The notes beneath the pieces were generated by a model that saw only the letters and a list, made by a program, of their open reading frames with translations, was not told the DNA's origin and searched no databases. Shown piece by piece: positions 23,880 through 35,312 of a stretch of DNA of 64,000 nt. Location: positions 3,782,001-3,846,000 of the forward strand of contig CP136062.1 of assembly GCA_032622095.1 (NCBI GenBank), given 5' to 3'. Each line of letters begins with the position of its first letter. Positions within the stretch are counted from its first letter, which is position 1. The DNA comes from Siphonodentalium dalli. Its lineage: Eukaryota; Mollusca; Scaphopoda; Gadilida; Siphonodentaliidae. The translations under genes were made by a program, and so were the position numbers.

Positions 23880-24460
23880 AAACATGTTTGGTAAAAATTA
23901 AAATGATGGGTGTCCAACATGTGCAAAATTTTCAGCACGCGAAATTAGGAAAATGTCCAAAAGTCTAGAAAATTCAATGCTATGGCATAAAACTTAGGGT
24001 ACGTCCACGATGCAATCGTAAGTGGAACGATTTCCGTAAAATAATATCAAGTGCTGTTTGATTTTAGATGCGAAATCGTATCGTATCCTTTGTTACCTCC
24101 ACTTTCGACGGAATTGCAGTCACATGAAAGATTGTACGGTAGTAATCAGGAGGTTAACCATGGCTTAACAACAACCCACGATACACTCATCTGCAACAAC
24201 ATTGCGATCGTGTGAATTCGTTGTTCATATTTAAATCCGCGCATAATTATATTTTGCTTAGTTTTAAATTTGGCAATTTTGCGCAATTTGAATTTGGTCA
24301 AGGCTGGTGCATATGCAGTTGCATGTGCAGTTCTTTATCGATGCTGAAGATAGATTTGTTCTCCATGCACAATATAAACTGGCCTATGCTATAATACATG
24401 GCATTTTTCTCAGTGGCATTTACATGCATTCAAATTAAGTAAACGGAGTGGCTAAACAAC
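23880..24460. other. Intergenic, nothing recognised
   Basis: AT-rich sequence without identified repeats or coding features. Confidence 0.4.
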
Positions 24461-24464
24461 GGTA

Positions 24465-25200
24465 TACCGGTACTGCTCTTTAGCACTGAGGGCTAAAGAA
24501 CGTTATACCTCTCTTTAGCGATGAGGGCTAAAAACTAGTAAAGAGCGATACTGATTATAACATACAATGTACGTTGGTGCAATGCGCAGAATATCTTGGC
24601 AACGCACGTGACGCTCGTCCAACATAGACCGCTCTTTAGCGCTGAGGGCTAAAGAATGGCACACCGCTCATTAGCTATGAGGGCTAAAAAGCGTTACGAA
24701 TTATAACATTATACGTTTGGCACAATGAGCAAAATATCTGGGCAATACACCTGCCGGTCATCCAACATCTACCGCTCTTTAGCACTGAGGGCTAAAGAAC
24801 GGCACACCGCTCTTTAGCGATAAGGACTAAAGAGCGGTACGGATTATAACGTTGTGTGTTGGCGCAATGTGCAAACTATTTTGGCAACGCACGTGCTGCT
24901 CATCCAACATGGACCGCTCTTTAGCACCTACTGCTAAAGAGCAGTATACCGTTCTTTAGCACCAGACGCTAAAGAGCGGTATACCGTTCATTAGCGGATC
25001 AGGCCCATATAGCTAAGGCATGGTATACCGCCTTTTAGCATTTGCCACTAAAGAGCAGTACCGGTATACTGTTCTTTAGCACCAAATGCTAAAAGAGCGG
25101 TATACTGTTAATTAGCGTATCAGGCCCACATAGCTAAAGCGCGGTATACCACTCATTAGCATTTGGTACTAAAGAGCTGTATACCATTCTTTATCCACGG
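24465..25200. repeat. Tandem array of CTCTTTAGC / GCTAAAGAG palindromes
   Basis: Units of about 140-158 bp each carry paired hairpins built from CCGCTCTTTAGC and GCTAAAGAGCGG. Starts fall near 24471, 24629, 24773 and 24912. The pairs are separated by a conserved ~70 bp spacer with ATTATAAC, GCGCAATG and ATCCAACAT. After 24950 the spacer is lost and the palindromes follow one another closely, joined by GGTATACC and by ATCAGGCCCA(T/C)ATAGCTAA. No gene is present. The array is probably derived from a hairpin-bearing element. Confidence 0.85.
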
Positions 25201-25667
25201 CCATACCATACCGGTATATAAGTAAATCTGAAATGACATCAATGACATAGGCTGCTGACTTTAAAAAGTTGGAGTTACCTCGTATTCTTATTATTAATTT
25301 TGGAGAGAATTTCCAACAATAGCTATTATTTGGCTTTGAGACATAGAGCGAAATTGCCATTACTATTATCAAATTCAGCCTAAATCCCTGCTATCACGAT
25401 TATCAGGCAATCATGATTATTGGCACCTGAGAGTATGTTACATATGATTAGTATACAAGTAGATGATATCACATGAGTTTCTATTTTATGCAAAATTTAT
25501 GAACCAAGTTCACTAAATTAGATTTGAGCCGAGGTTTACCGAGGCTCAAATAGAATTCAGTGGACGAGGTTGATAAATTACGTATAAAATAGAACGAGTT
25601 TGAGAAATCTTTGATCATATGATCAAATAAACGCGAAGTATTCATCGAATACAATTTTACACCAATC
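25201..25667. other. Intergenic, nothing recognised
   Basis: AT-rich spacer between the palindrome array and the TIR element. No support for the reverse-strand frames that cross it. Confidence 0.4.
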
Positions 25668-26365
25668 AGGCCAAAACAAAATGAATGCATGTTTCCCGTA
25701 TCAAGCCCAAAAAAAATATTTTTCCATTTTTTTTGTATTGTCTCGTGTGGGCCATGCCTAATCACCATCAAACACAATACAATGACCCGAGCAACCAACA
25801 CATTGGTGATAAAACTGATATATGGAAACAAGATATAATTATATATATTTTTACGGAATAAGTTAAATTATTTACCAAACAGTAAATATATCGTAGATAT
25901 AAAATATCTAGTTTAATCAGCTGGTTTGATGCCAACAAAATGGGAATGACAATTATGTGTCCCCAGTGAGCAGTATTAAACAAATATCTCCACGATAAGA
26001 AATGTTATCAAGAGTCGGGGTACAATGTTTACTTTAGTGATAGTCGCCATTCATTTCCCTGGCCGCTGTAGCTTCCTACTGCACATGTCTTATAAGTCAC
26101 AGCTTGTTATGCTCAAATACATGTACACTCAACAATAGTCCATATCAACACGTGCTTCCTGTCAGCGAAGGGGAACAATAACCTGTAATCTTCCGGTATT
26201 GCGTCCGGTCGTAATTTGATTTTCTGTTTGAAGAGTGACGATGTGGCTTTGCGAAAAATATATAAATATATCAAAGATATCATTTATCTCGCGAGGTGAA
26301 TCAGATAAAATGGAACCACGCGTACATAGTTTGGTTATCAGTGTGGTCGGTCAGTTAATAGATTT

Positions 26366-29242
26366 GTTTTTTAGCTCACCTGAGACGAAGTCTCCGGTGG
26401 AGCTATAGTCATCACTCTTCGTCCGTCGTCCGTCCGTCCGTCTGTCCATCAACAATTCTTTAAACATCTTCTCCTCTGAAACCATGAGACCGATTGGGTT
26501 TATATTTGTTGTGGATGTTCCCTAGGTGACTCTTATTCAGATTTATTCAAATGAGGTCACCAAGTCAAATAGTTTTGATGTCAGGACCATAACTAATTTT
26601 CCACATAGTAATTCTTAAAACGACTTCTTTTCTGAAGTTGTCGGGCCGACTGGGTTCATATTTGGTATGAGGGTACCTTGGGTGACTGTGGTTCAGATTT
26701 GTTCAAATGAGGTCATGGGTCAAATGTGGGTGGGGCTATGGACATAAATCTGAAGAAATATTTTTTTTTAGATTTAACTTATTGCTCAATTTAACCAACA
26801 AAAACAATTATATATATTTTATTTTTAATAAATAATTTTTGTTATTAAATAAAATATTTTTAATTTAAATAAAATAAAAAACATTTAATTAAAATTTTGA
26901 AGAACTTATGACATTACATCTTCGGGGGTAAGGTACTTCTAGTCACCCCATTCAATTTGGTTGAAATCCGGGGTTTGGGAGAAACATGAGCAGACAGTTG
27001 TACAGAAATGTTCAGTAAATTCCTTTTAATACTAGTATCTGTGCATTACCATTACAAGCCAACTCTGCTCGGAACTGCCAGGCTGACAGACATGACACAT
27101 GTTGTTTATAATCAGGGCCAGATAGATAGATAATAGAACTTCTGTAGCTATACTGGTAGGCAGAGTCCCCAGGAAGTGTATTCATGTCATGTCATGTCAT
27201 AATTTAATTGAGATTAATAGTGTTGTACATTTGTTTTCTAAAGTTGTCAGTAGCACCATCATTGTTTACAATACACTGGTCATTAATATCAGATTAAATT
27301 CCTTTTCTCAGAGCTTTGAGTGTGTCTGGCATTTGTAGAATGAGGTTCCCAGAGGGTGAATTTAATTATGCTACCCTGCACGGTAGGCTAGCATCGCCAA
27401 ATACACCCTACGAGGACCTCATTCTGCTTAGGCTTCATCTTCTGGGAAGTATCTAGAGTCACAAATTGACATTTTTAGCAGCTCTTTTCCCTTCTGTTCA
27501 GATTCTAAAATGCATAATTGAGGTGTCAAATGGGTGCGCATACTGTCATACCGGTATGTCAGTAATGTCACCAACTTCAGCTGGAGAACTTCTGTCTGTC
27601 CCTAGGTCTCCCATAGCAGTTGAGGACTAAGTAAAATTGGGTTCCCAGATGGTGAATTTGGTGATGCTAGCCCACCTTACAGAATAGCATCACTACATTC
27701 ACCCTTTTGGGACCTCAGACACACTAAATTTACGCTTGGCTGTTCCAATATTATTTTCTTAACCACTTATCTATGCGAACTCATTATACCTTATTATGGA
27801 CAAAAAAGTGGGGGGGGGGGTATATTGGATTAAAACTGTTGGTCTGTCGGAGTGTCCTTCCATCCATTGTTCTGTCCATCCATCCATCAACAATTGTTTT
27901 CTTCTCGAGATCTATATGAATTCCCTACCTGTATGTGACTCACATTCAGATTTGTTCAAATAAGTTCATCAGGTCAAATAGGAGGGATGCCAGGGCCATA
28001 ACGTTTTCCCTCCATAGTAATTCTAACAACTAGTACTAATCAAGAACCATCAAGTCTATTTAGCTTATATTTTTGTATGCAGGGTCCTTAGGTGGCATGT
28101 TTAGATCTGTTCCAATGGGGGGCTTTTTGGAAAATCAATTAACTTCAACTCTTAAAAGCGAATGTTTATAATTATAAGATGAATAGATATCAGAGATGGG
28201 GATTCATGTTTGTTCAAATAGGGGCAGAGACCCCACCCACACTACCTGTATATATGCTGTACGCTACTGGAATAATAAGATAATGTCATATTCTTGCAGG
28301 GATGTCTCCACAGTGTTGGGGAGGTGATTTACAGATTTGTTCAATGAAATGTAATTTTTGAGTTCACCTGAGACGAAGCTATCGTCATCACTTCTCATCT
28401 GTCACCTGTTCATCTTTCTGTCCGTCCTTCAATCTGTCAACAATTCTGTGAACATCTTCTCTAGATCATAAGACTGAATGGGTTCATATTTGGTGTGGAT
28501 TTTCCCTAGATGACTCACATTCAGATTTTTTCAAATGAGGTCACTCTTTCAAATGGTTGTGAAGCCAGGGCCATAACTCTTGCCCTCCATAGTAATTTTT
28601 AAAAACGACTTCTTCTCATCTACCATCAGGTATAGGGTGGGACCAGAGACATAACTGTATGCCTCTATAGTAATACTTAAAATGTCTTCTCAAGAGAGGT
28701 TGGACTATTTAGCTTACATATAGTATGGAGGATCCTTTGGTGACTGAGATTCAGATTTGTTAACATGAGGCAACCTGTTAAGAAATGACAGGTCTATGGG
28801 GACTTAACACTTTTGTGTCTAATAAAATCATTAAAATACAAAATTCATTAAAACATCTACCTTGGATTTACCTGACTGATTAATCTGACATACATACATG
28901 CATATGCTGTTTTTGGGTCCTTGGATAATTGGGCTTCAAACATGTCTAAATAGTTTTATAAAAAGGTGCTTGTGAGATTGGAAATTTCCAACAATAGAGA
29001 AAGTTTGAGATGTCGGTTGTGAAATTCCAATCTAAGACTTGGGAGTCTGGAGCCTGGTCGGGAAAGGACATGACAGTAGCGTACAGTTGGTACATGAAGC
29101 CTCTCTATCCACATATTCTGTTTAGATCTACTTCTTTTAAAGTGATTATGAAAAGTTCTAACTGTTATGGTCTCCAAAGTCCCAGTCTTATCAGTCTTTG
29201 CAGTCTGGTGAGCGACCCCACAGTCTTTGACTGTCTTGTTTT
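26366..29242. mobile_element. Pearl-like element K, copy 1, nested in element A
   Basis: It starts TTTTTTAGCTCACCTGAGAC with an imperfect hairpin (AGCTCACCTGAGAC / GTCTCCGGTGGAGCT). A (GTCC)n run near 26420 comes next, then diverged ~170 bp units sharing TTCAGATTTGTTCAAATGAGG and CAGGGCCATAAC. A second, weaker hairpin plus unit block starts near 28358. The 90-bp hairpin repeat occurs at 27336-27427, with a related one near 27642-27720. The end (TGACTGTCTTGTT) matches that of copy 2 at about 46145. Published Pearl elements of bivalves, treated as non-autonomous Helitron relatives, have this layout. No protein is encoded. Confidence 0.75.
27336..27427. repeat. 90-bp hairpin repeat
   Basis: GTAGAATGAGGTTCCC is answered by GAGGACCTCATTCTGC. 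The interior carries paired GGGTGAATTTA / AAATACACCC words. Confidence 0.7.
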
Positions 29243-29334
29243 ATTTAAAACCAATAAAATGAACTTGGGTCGGGGCACCGTTTGAAGACTGTCGGTCGGG
29301 TTACGGGAAACACACACTCATTTTGTTTTGGCCT

Positions 29335-29998
29335 CATAAACTTCAGCGATCGCAAGTCGTTAAATAATGGCATGATGTCATGATACATCGCACGCGTTAA
29401 TATTACACGTGTGTCTTCACCAATAATAATGAAGTTGGTTGTGTGGGTTAATTATGTGATAAACCACTTTATTCCCACCAGTTTGTGCCTAATTCTTTAA
29501 ATTGTACTATTATTCAGTCAGTTTTAAATTAGCGCACTTCAAATCAGCCATTGAAATTAGGAAAAGTTCCAGCTAATTTAATGCTGTGGCATGTTAGATT
29601 TAACAATTTGGCAATGGCATTCCCACGGCATTGCTTATTTCCATGGCCAATTTCGAGGACTGGAAAATTAATACCATTCATGAGTATTGCAGGCTTTGAG
29701 CAAAACTAGTTTATATGTTAACTTAAATGTTATACCCGGTAAATCTAATTTTACAAAATGACATGTTATAATTCCACATGCAGGTATGTACATGTAAAGG
29801 ATATGCAAAGGAATATTCTTAGGTAAGCATGACAGCAGGGGCATGTCTGAGAATATTTTTGGGACAACTATTGTTGTGCCAAGGATGTCCCAATAGATTA
29901 TTGGGTATTAAACTATTAATATTTATCAACACCACATAAGTGTTGTTCCTACTTGTCACAAATTGAACCCTACAAGACGTGGATAAAAAACTGAAACA
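29335..29998. other. Intergenic, nothing recognised
   Basis: AT-rich spacer with no recognised coding or repeat content. Confidence 0.4.
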
Positions 29999-30118
29999 AT
30001 GAAATTTCATAATTATACCAGTTGTTGATCAATATACATGGGAATCTATATATACACTAAGCCTAAATGTATAAATTCCCATGGATATTGATCAACAACC
30101 GTATAAATAATGAAATTT
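29999..30118. repeat. ~120-bp inverted repeat (MITE-like)
   Basis: TGAAATTTCATAATTATACC and TTGTTGATCAATATACATGG on the left are mirrored by CCATGGATATTGATCAACAA and TGAAATTTCA on the right, with a ~25 bp loop. The arms are nearly identical. Confidence 0.75.
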
Positions 30119-30198
30119 CAATTAATTATTTTGTTATAAAGAGTTAATATGGACTTGGACATTTGTTATAGAGTTAAGTTGGACGTGCAAAATTTGGG

Positions 30199-31210
30199 CA
30201 TATTTCAGGTACATTAAGGGCTTTGTGGACCCAATTTTTTCAAAATTTCCCAAAATTTTATAGAGTCCAAATAAAGGATTATGTTCATGTATATTAGTAA
30301 TAATAGAAAGTATACTTCATGGTGGATTATGTTAGAAATACAAAATGTGAACTTTATTGAGATTTAAGAAAAAATTAATTTACAGGCAATGGTCCAAGAA
30401 AAACAAAGTCCAAATCTAAGAATCAAATATGGGAATATTTACTGAACACTGTGATGAATGATGTATTACAAAAAAAATATTATATTTCTTTAGTGTAACT
30501 GTGTTCTTTGATAAAATAACTTTGAACCGGTTGTTGACAAATGATATATACTTGCTTAAACGTTGGCTATGTGGGTGGTAGCAGGCACGGGTTAACAGCT
30601 GGCCATTGTAACTGCTCTGGACTCTGTTGACAATAGAATGCTAGTCCTCAATCATACCCCTACCAGATCACCATACTAATTCTAGTAAGTAGGTCACCAT
30701 TCACTCAGTGTGATCACTCATGTGGAAGTTTGACACTGGTAAAAAGCCATTCACACCAGACTGGACATCAGCCATGAAAGGTTGACCCATTAACTGCTGC
30801 CTCTCAGTCAACCATATTATGAAGTTAGTATATCATTTGTCAACAACCGGTTCAAAGTAATTTTTATCAAAGAACACTCAAGAAATATAATATTTTTTTT
30901 GTAATACATCATTCATCACAGTGTTCAGTACATATTCCCATTTTTGATTCTTAGATTTGGACTTTGTTTTTCTTGGACCATTGCCTGTAAATTAATTTTT
31001 TTTAAATCTCAATAAAGTTCACATTTTGTATTTCTAACATAATCCACCATGAAGTACCGGTATACTCTCAAAATGTTGCATCAATGGGCATGGTTTCTAT
31101 TATTACTAATATACATGAACAGAATCCTTTATTTGGACTCTATAACATTTTGGGAAATTTTGGAAAAATTGGGTCCACAAAGCCCTTAAATATGTCCTGG
31201 ATATGCGTGA
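30199..31210. mobile_element. Foldback element Q, ~360-bp arms, ~270-bp centre
   Basis: The left arm (about 30199-30556) runs from TTAAGGGCTTTGTGGACCC to GAACCGGTTGTTGACAAATG. The right arm (about 30830-31210) is its reverse complement with small indels, including ATACCGGTATACTCTC-type extra bases. The unrelated centre has no open frame of interest. Long inverted arms with a short unique middle match foldback-type elements, or two head-to-head copies of one repeat. Confidence 0.8.
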
Positions 31211-31412
31211 CAAGTATAAAGATACAATTCTACCTGTTCCATCTCACAAGCCTTGAGTAGAACACACAGAGAACAGAAAGTATCAACCAGACGCTGTTTC
31301 ATGCAAACGTTCATATGTGTTATCTAATTCTGAGAACCAGTTATTTTGTTGTGTTCAGTTCTGTATCTGTATCTGTAATGTTCCTGTGCAGTAGCCAATG
31401 CTGGCTTTAGGC

Positions 31413-32021
31413 TCACTGAGATGAGGTGTGTGATGTTTTTCCAGGAGGCTGCGATTGGTGGAACTCTCCTGGAGTAGCGATCCTACTTTTTCGGAGTGCC
31501 CCTACGAATTCCTCCGAATCGCTAGCGCACACAACAGAATCCTCAAGTTGGTTCCAGTCAATTGTCGTTTTTACGAAGAAGGAGTGTTTGTAATGGTCGC
31601 AGCTAGTACGCCTGAGTTGGAACGGCCATTTATTATTACAAACCTCCTTTTCGACTATGTTGGTGGAGATGTAGTCCGAGAAATTTGTTGCAGTTATCTT
31701 TCTGCTTTCCTTTTTTGGGGTTTGGAAGTCATGCACATCAAGAGCTGGCACCATCCCCCTCACTATCTTGTGGAACTGTGTCAGTTTTATTTCCTGGCGT
31801 CTTTCTTGGAGTGATGTTAGTTCCAGTTCATCAAGCATGTTGGTTACAGATACCCCCATTCGCCTATAGTTGTTCTTGATAAATCTGGCGCCACGTCTTT
31901 GCACTTTCTCAATTGATGTTATATCCTCCTTTTCGTGTGGATCCCAAACTGCTGCTCCATATTCAAGCGTCTGTCTGACTAGGGCTATGTATGCTGTTTT
32001 TTTTACATTTCTCCGGTGCAT
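31413..32021 (-). pseudogene. CR1-like LINE ORF2, C-terminal segment
   Basis: This continues the RT polypeptide after a frameshift. It starts near VKKTAYIALVRQTLEYGAAV, then RRGARFIKN and a region rich in charged residues. These blocks are characteristic of the region after the RT palm in CR1-like elements. The ATG at 32021 is internal to the protein. The change of frame coincides with eight consecutive T (A on the coding strand) at 31997-32004, a likely slippage site. Confidence 0.88.
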
Positions 32022-33561
32022 GTCTGATGTTCCTGCGGAGAGTGCAGTTTGCTCTTTTGGTTATTTTCCTCACATGTGATGACCATGATAAATCGTCGGT
32101 GATGGTTAATCCGAGATATTGTGTGTCGTGGACCGTTTGGAGGATGTCATTGTTTAGTTGGTACATGTGCGATGAGCGGTTCCGAATGCTCATGATGAAA
32201 CATTTTTGTGTGTTAAATCGCATTCCCCATGTATTTGCCCAATCTTCAAGAGCTTTCAGGTCATTCTGGAGGATCTTGTGGTCCTCTTGTTTGTTGATGT
32301 TTCTATATATGAGACAGTAATCTGCGAAGAGTCTTATTTGGGAATTTACGCAGTTTGATATGTCGTTTGCATGTACGAGGAACAGGAGGGGTCCCAGTAC
32401 GTTACCTTGTGGAACTCCAGAGTCCACTGGTAGGTATAAAGAGCATGTTCCCTCAACTGCTACCCACATACGCCTGTTTGTCAGGAAAGATATCAGCCAA
32501 TCTAGTATGTTGTTTCGGATCCCGTAAATTTCAAGCTTCTGCAGTAATTTGTTGTGGGGCACAGTATCGAATGCTTTGGAGAAGTCCAATATGGCTACAT
32601 CGGTTTGGATTGTCTTGTCATATGATGATAGTAGGTCCTCAGTTGTTGTTAGGAGTTGTGTGACACACGAGTAGCCTCTTCTAAAGCCATGATTTAATTT
32701 TGTTAATATGTCGTGTTTGTCCAGATGGTCTAGGATGTGGCGGCATATTATGTGCTCCATTATTTTGCAGGATACTGATGTTAGCGATACGGGACGATAA
32801 TTTTCGGATTTGTGGACATCACCTTTTTTGAAAATTGGTGCGATGTTTGCATCTTTCCAATCCTGTGGTAGTTCTCCTGACTTCAAAGACTTCGAGAATA
32901 TGTATGTCAGTCCGGGTGCTATGGCTGTTGCACACATTTTCAGGACCTTGTTGGGGATGTCGTCCGGTCCGGAAGCCTTTCCTGGGTTTACATCTTTCAG
33001 CAATTTTTCTACGCCTTGGGTGGATATATTGAGGTCTTCTATTGATGGTTTGCTGGGTGGTAGTTTTATGTTGGCTTGGCTTGAGCCTTTTGTGAACACT
33101 GACCGGAACTGGTTATTAAGAATTTCGGCCTTTCGTTCTGGGTCATTTGTTAGGCTACCATGTTCTTTCAGTGGAGCTATTCCGATGTTATCTCTTCTTC
33201 TCGCTTTTAGGTAGTTCCAGAATGGTTTTGTGTTGTTTTCTGCCAAGCCCTCTTCTACTACTTTGTTCACGTGCTCCCATTCAGCCCGCCTTAATTCTCG
33301 ACGACACGTTTTTTGGAATTTGCGGTATTTGTTCCACTTTTGTTGTTCTTTTGCTTGTTTGTGGAGTTTAGCCTTTTTTTTTAGCATTTTGATCATTTTC
33401 CAATCCAGCCAGGGTAGTTGGTTTCTTCTTCTTCTGCCAGATGTTGGGATGTGTTTGTCCATGTGTTTTTTTATTCCATCTCTGAACGACTCCCAGATGG
33501 TGTTTATACTGGCGTTTACTGGTAGTGTTCTCAGCTCTTCTGATAATATCCTAATATCCAA
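31963..33561 (-). pseudogene. CR1-like LINE reverse transcriptase segment
   Basis: Landmarks by residue: a basic linker (40-100), GKASGPDDIPNKVLK (194-208), FKKGD....ENYRPVSLTSV (244-263), DFSKAFDTVPH (326-336), VPQGNVLGPLLF (383-394) and LFADYCLIYR (411-420). The RT copies element RNA at the nicked target. The second Asp of the FADD catalytic pair is Tyr here (codon at 32317-32319), a change expected to abolish polymerisation. VPQG is followed by Asn where Thr or Ser is usual. The frame joins the endonuclease segment near 33585 after a frameshift, so the ATG at 33559-33561 is internal. Confidence 0.92.
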
Positions 33562-34568
33562 GGAGAAGCTGGTCCAATCTGCCTTCTTAATGCATAACGT
33601 TTCCTTGTTTGGCTCTTTTCTTGCCGATATGGTGTAATTTGGCAGTCGGTGACTATCATGTCGTGATCAGAGAAACCTGGTATGCTCTGTGCGGTCTTTA
33701 TCAGTGAGGCATTGTTTGTAAGTACCAGGTCAATGAGGTTGTTTTCTCGGGTTGTATTTCTGTGGATTTGAGTCAGTCCTTTCCGGATGCAGATATCTAG
33801 TAGCGCTCGTTGGATATCAGCGTCTGCTGCTCCGGGTGTTACGGAGAGTTTCTCCCAGTCAATGTGCGGGCAGTTGAAGTCTCCGCCAAGTATGACATTT
33901 TTGTATCCCTTCTCCTGCAATAGATCCAGGGACGTCTCCAGTTTGTTCAGGTCATCCATATTCCGGTGTGCCATGTAGAAAACCCCAACATAGAAGGATT
34001 TGCTGTTGGATGTAGTTATTAGCGCCCATTCCAGCTCACAGTCAGTTATGAGGTCAAGTTGTTCGACCGCTGTCAGCTCTTCGTGTGTGGCGATAAAGAC
34101 ACCACCTCCTCTGGAACCTCTGTCATTTCGCAGTACTTTATAGTCAGTGGGAAAGTCTTCTGCGGAATTGATGGCATCTGGTTCTGGTGGCTTTCCTGGA
34201 CGGATGCCTTTAAGCCAGGATTCTGTTCCCAGGATAATGTCAGGTTTTGTATAGAAAGCAGCTGTTGCTAACTCGGCTTTATTTTTCTGTGCACTTCTGC
34301 AGTTTACTGTAAGTAGTCGTAGATTGTCTTTCTCGTTTAGGTGGTATATGCTACTTTTTGATATGCTGGTGGAATATCGTTGTGATTGTGATATATTTGC
34401 AGGCTCGGTTTTATTTATCGTGGAGACTGGGCTGCTTGTGTGCAATGGATCAAAGATGGTGGAGGTCGTGCTGTTAATTGTCGACTCAAAGCCGCTTCCT
34501 GGTTGATGTTGTATTGAGGAGCTGAATTCATAACTGTGGAATGTGAAGCTGTCCGCATTTATACTGTC

Positions 34569-34721
34569 GCATATATTGCAGAACCACTTTACATCACTGT
34601 TTTCCAGTTGTTCAAATTCGCCTGTGCAGAAATCCAAGCATGATCGGTGATACCAGACGTCGCACTCGTCACAGCAAACTCCCTTTGTTTCCCAGGTGAC
34701 TCCAATCTCGCAGAACCCACA
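34569..34721 (-). other. PHD-type zinc finger coding segment
   Basis: This encodes a C4HC3 pattern (C-x2-C, C-x2-C, H-x2-C, C-x2-C) with the Trp two residues before the His. PHD fingers bind histone tails in chromatin proteins. In CR1-like LINEs their role is unproven. Confidence 0.88.
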
Positions 34722-34748
34722 CGGGTATACGGATATTTCCGTCTTCCT

Positions 34749-34808
34749 TGGGCCTGGGTTTTGTTCGATCCCTGCGATGAGTAACAGAAGGAGTATGAGT
34801 AACGCCGA
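34749..34808 (-). other. 2A-like ribosome-skipping motif
   Basis: A Leu/Ile-rich run leads into GIEQNPGP, ten residues before the PHD finger. The 2A consensus is D-x-E-x-N-P-G then P, where the ribosome omits the Gly-Pro bond and releases the upstream peptide. 2A-like motifs have been reported in other APE-type LINEs. Here Asp is replaced by Gly, so activity is uncertain. Confidence 0.75.
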
Positions 34809-35312
34809 TCTTTTCTGTTGGTTTGTTGGATCTTTGGCTGAGGTGTTTGGTTTCTGTTGGTATTTCAGCCTGAATGTTGCAACGCATACATATTTTACAA
34901 TGATGTCCATGTGAGGTGTCCCTAGTAGAGCTTTTTGGATTGTTAGGAATATCAAGCAGATGAGTATGGTAGGCAGCAAACTCATATGTGTAGGTGGTCT
35001 TTTCCTCTTTCTTTGTGCATGTCGGGTATAGCATGGTTTCGTGTCAGCACAGCGCGGTCTAGCCCACACACTCTGACACCCTGGCATAGCGCGGTCTAGC
35101 CCACACAGCTCAGGTGCAAAACTCATGCTATACTCTCCAGCAATCGTTTGCCACACGATTTCTGATCTTCGCAGCCAGACTTTGCTTAGTGTGGTATCGG
35201 GGTGTATTCCGTCTTCCGTGAGACTGAAAGAATGCTTTGTTACTGTACGGTGGGTTTGACCTTGGTGGTTTTTAACTCTCTGCTTAGATGTTCTAGCTAG
35301 GTCGCAGGAGAA

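Larger units (their letters stand above)
25668..29334. mobile_element. TIR element A (GGCCAAAAC family) split by a Pearl-like insertion
   Basis: Left terminus AGGCCAAAACAAAATGAATG; the right terminus is its reverse complement with a few changes. Bases 25668-26365 and 29243-29334 together correspond, in inverse orientation, to the complete 818-bp element at 36395-37212. The extra ~2.9 kb between them is a separate element. No transposase is present and no clear target duplication was found, so I leave the superfamily open. Confidence 0.8.
33531..35156 (-). pseudogene. CR1-like LINE ORF2 N-terminus: 2A-like, PHD, APE endonuclease
   Basis: The frame covers 541 codons before the frameshift near 33585; the last ~12 codons are out of register. 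Residues 55-75 and 117-128 are hydrophobic. GIEQNPGP at 129-136 fits the 2A consensus, apart from Gly at the first position. A PHD finger follows with C146, C149, C162, C165, H170, C173, C193 and C196. After a Ser/Thr-rich linker comes the endonuclease: N285, the TES block with E312, GGDFN (424-428), LVLTN (477-481) and SDH (496-498). The true start is uncertain: the first ATG is followed by ~50 weakly constrained residues, and 35054-35110 contains an imperfect duplication of AGCGCGGTCTAGCCCACAC. Confidence 0.9.

Noticed and set aside
24465-25200. CRISPR-like array
   Set aside because: Units are palindromic hairpins with related, not unique, spacers, in a eukaryotic context; no cas genes.
31455-34914. 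Forward-strand frames of 60-135 codons
   Set aside because: Antisense shadows of the reverse-strand CR1-like LINE ORF2.
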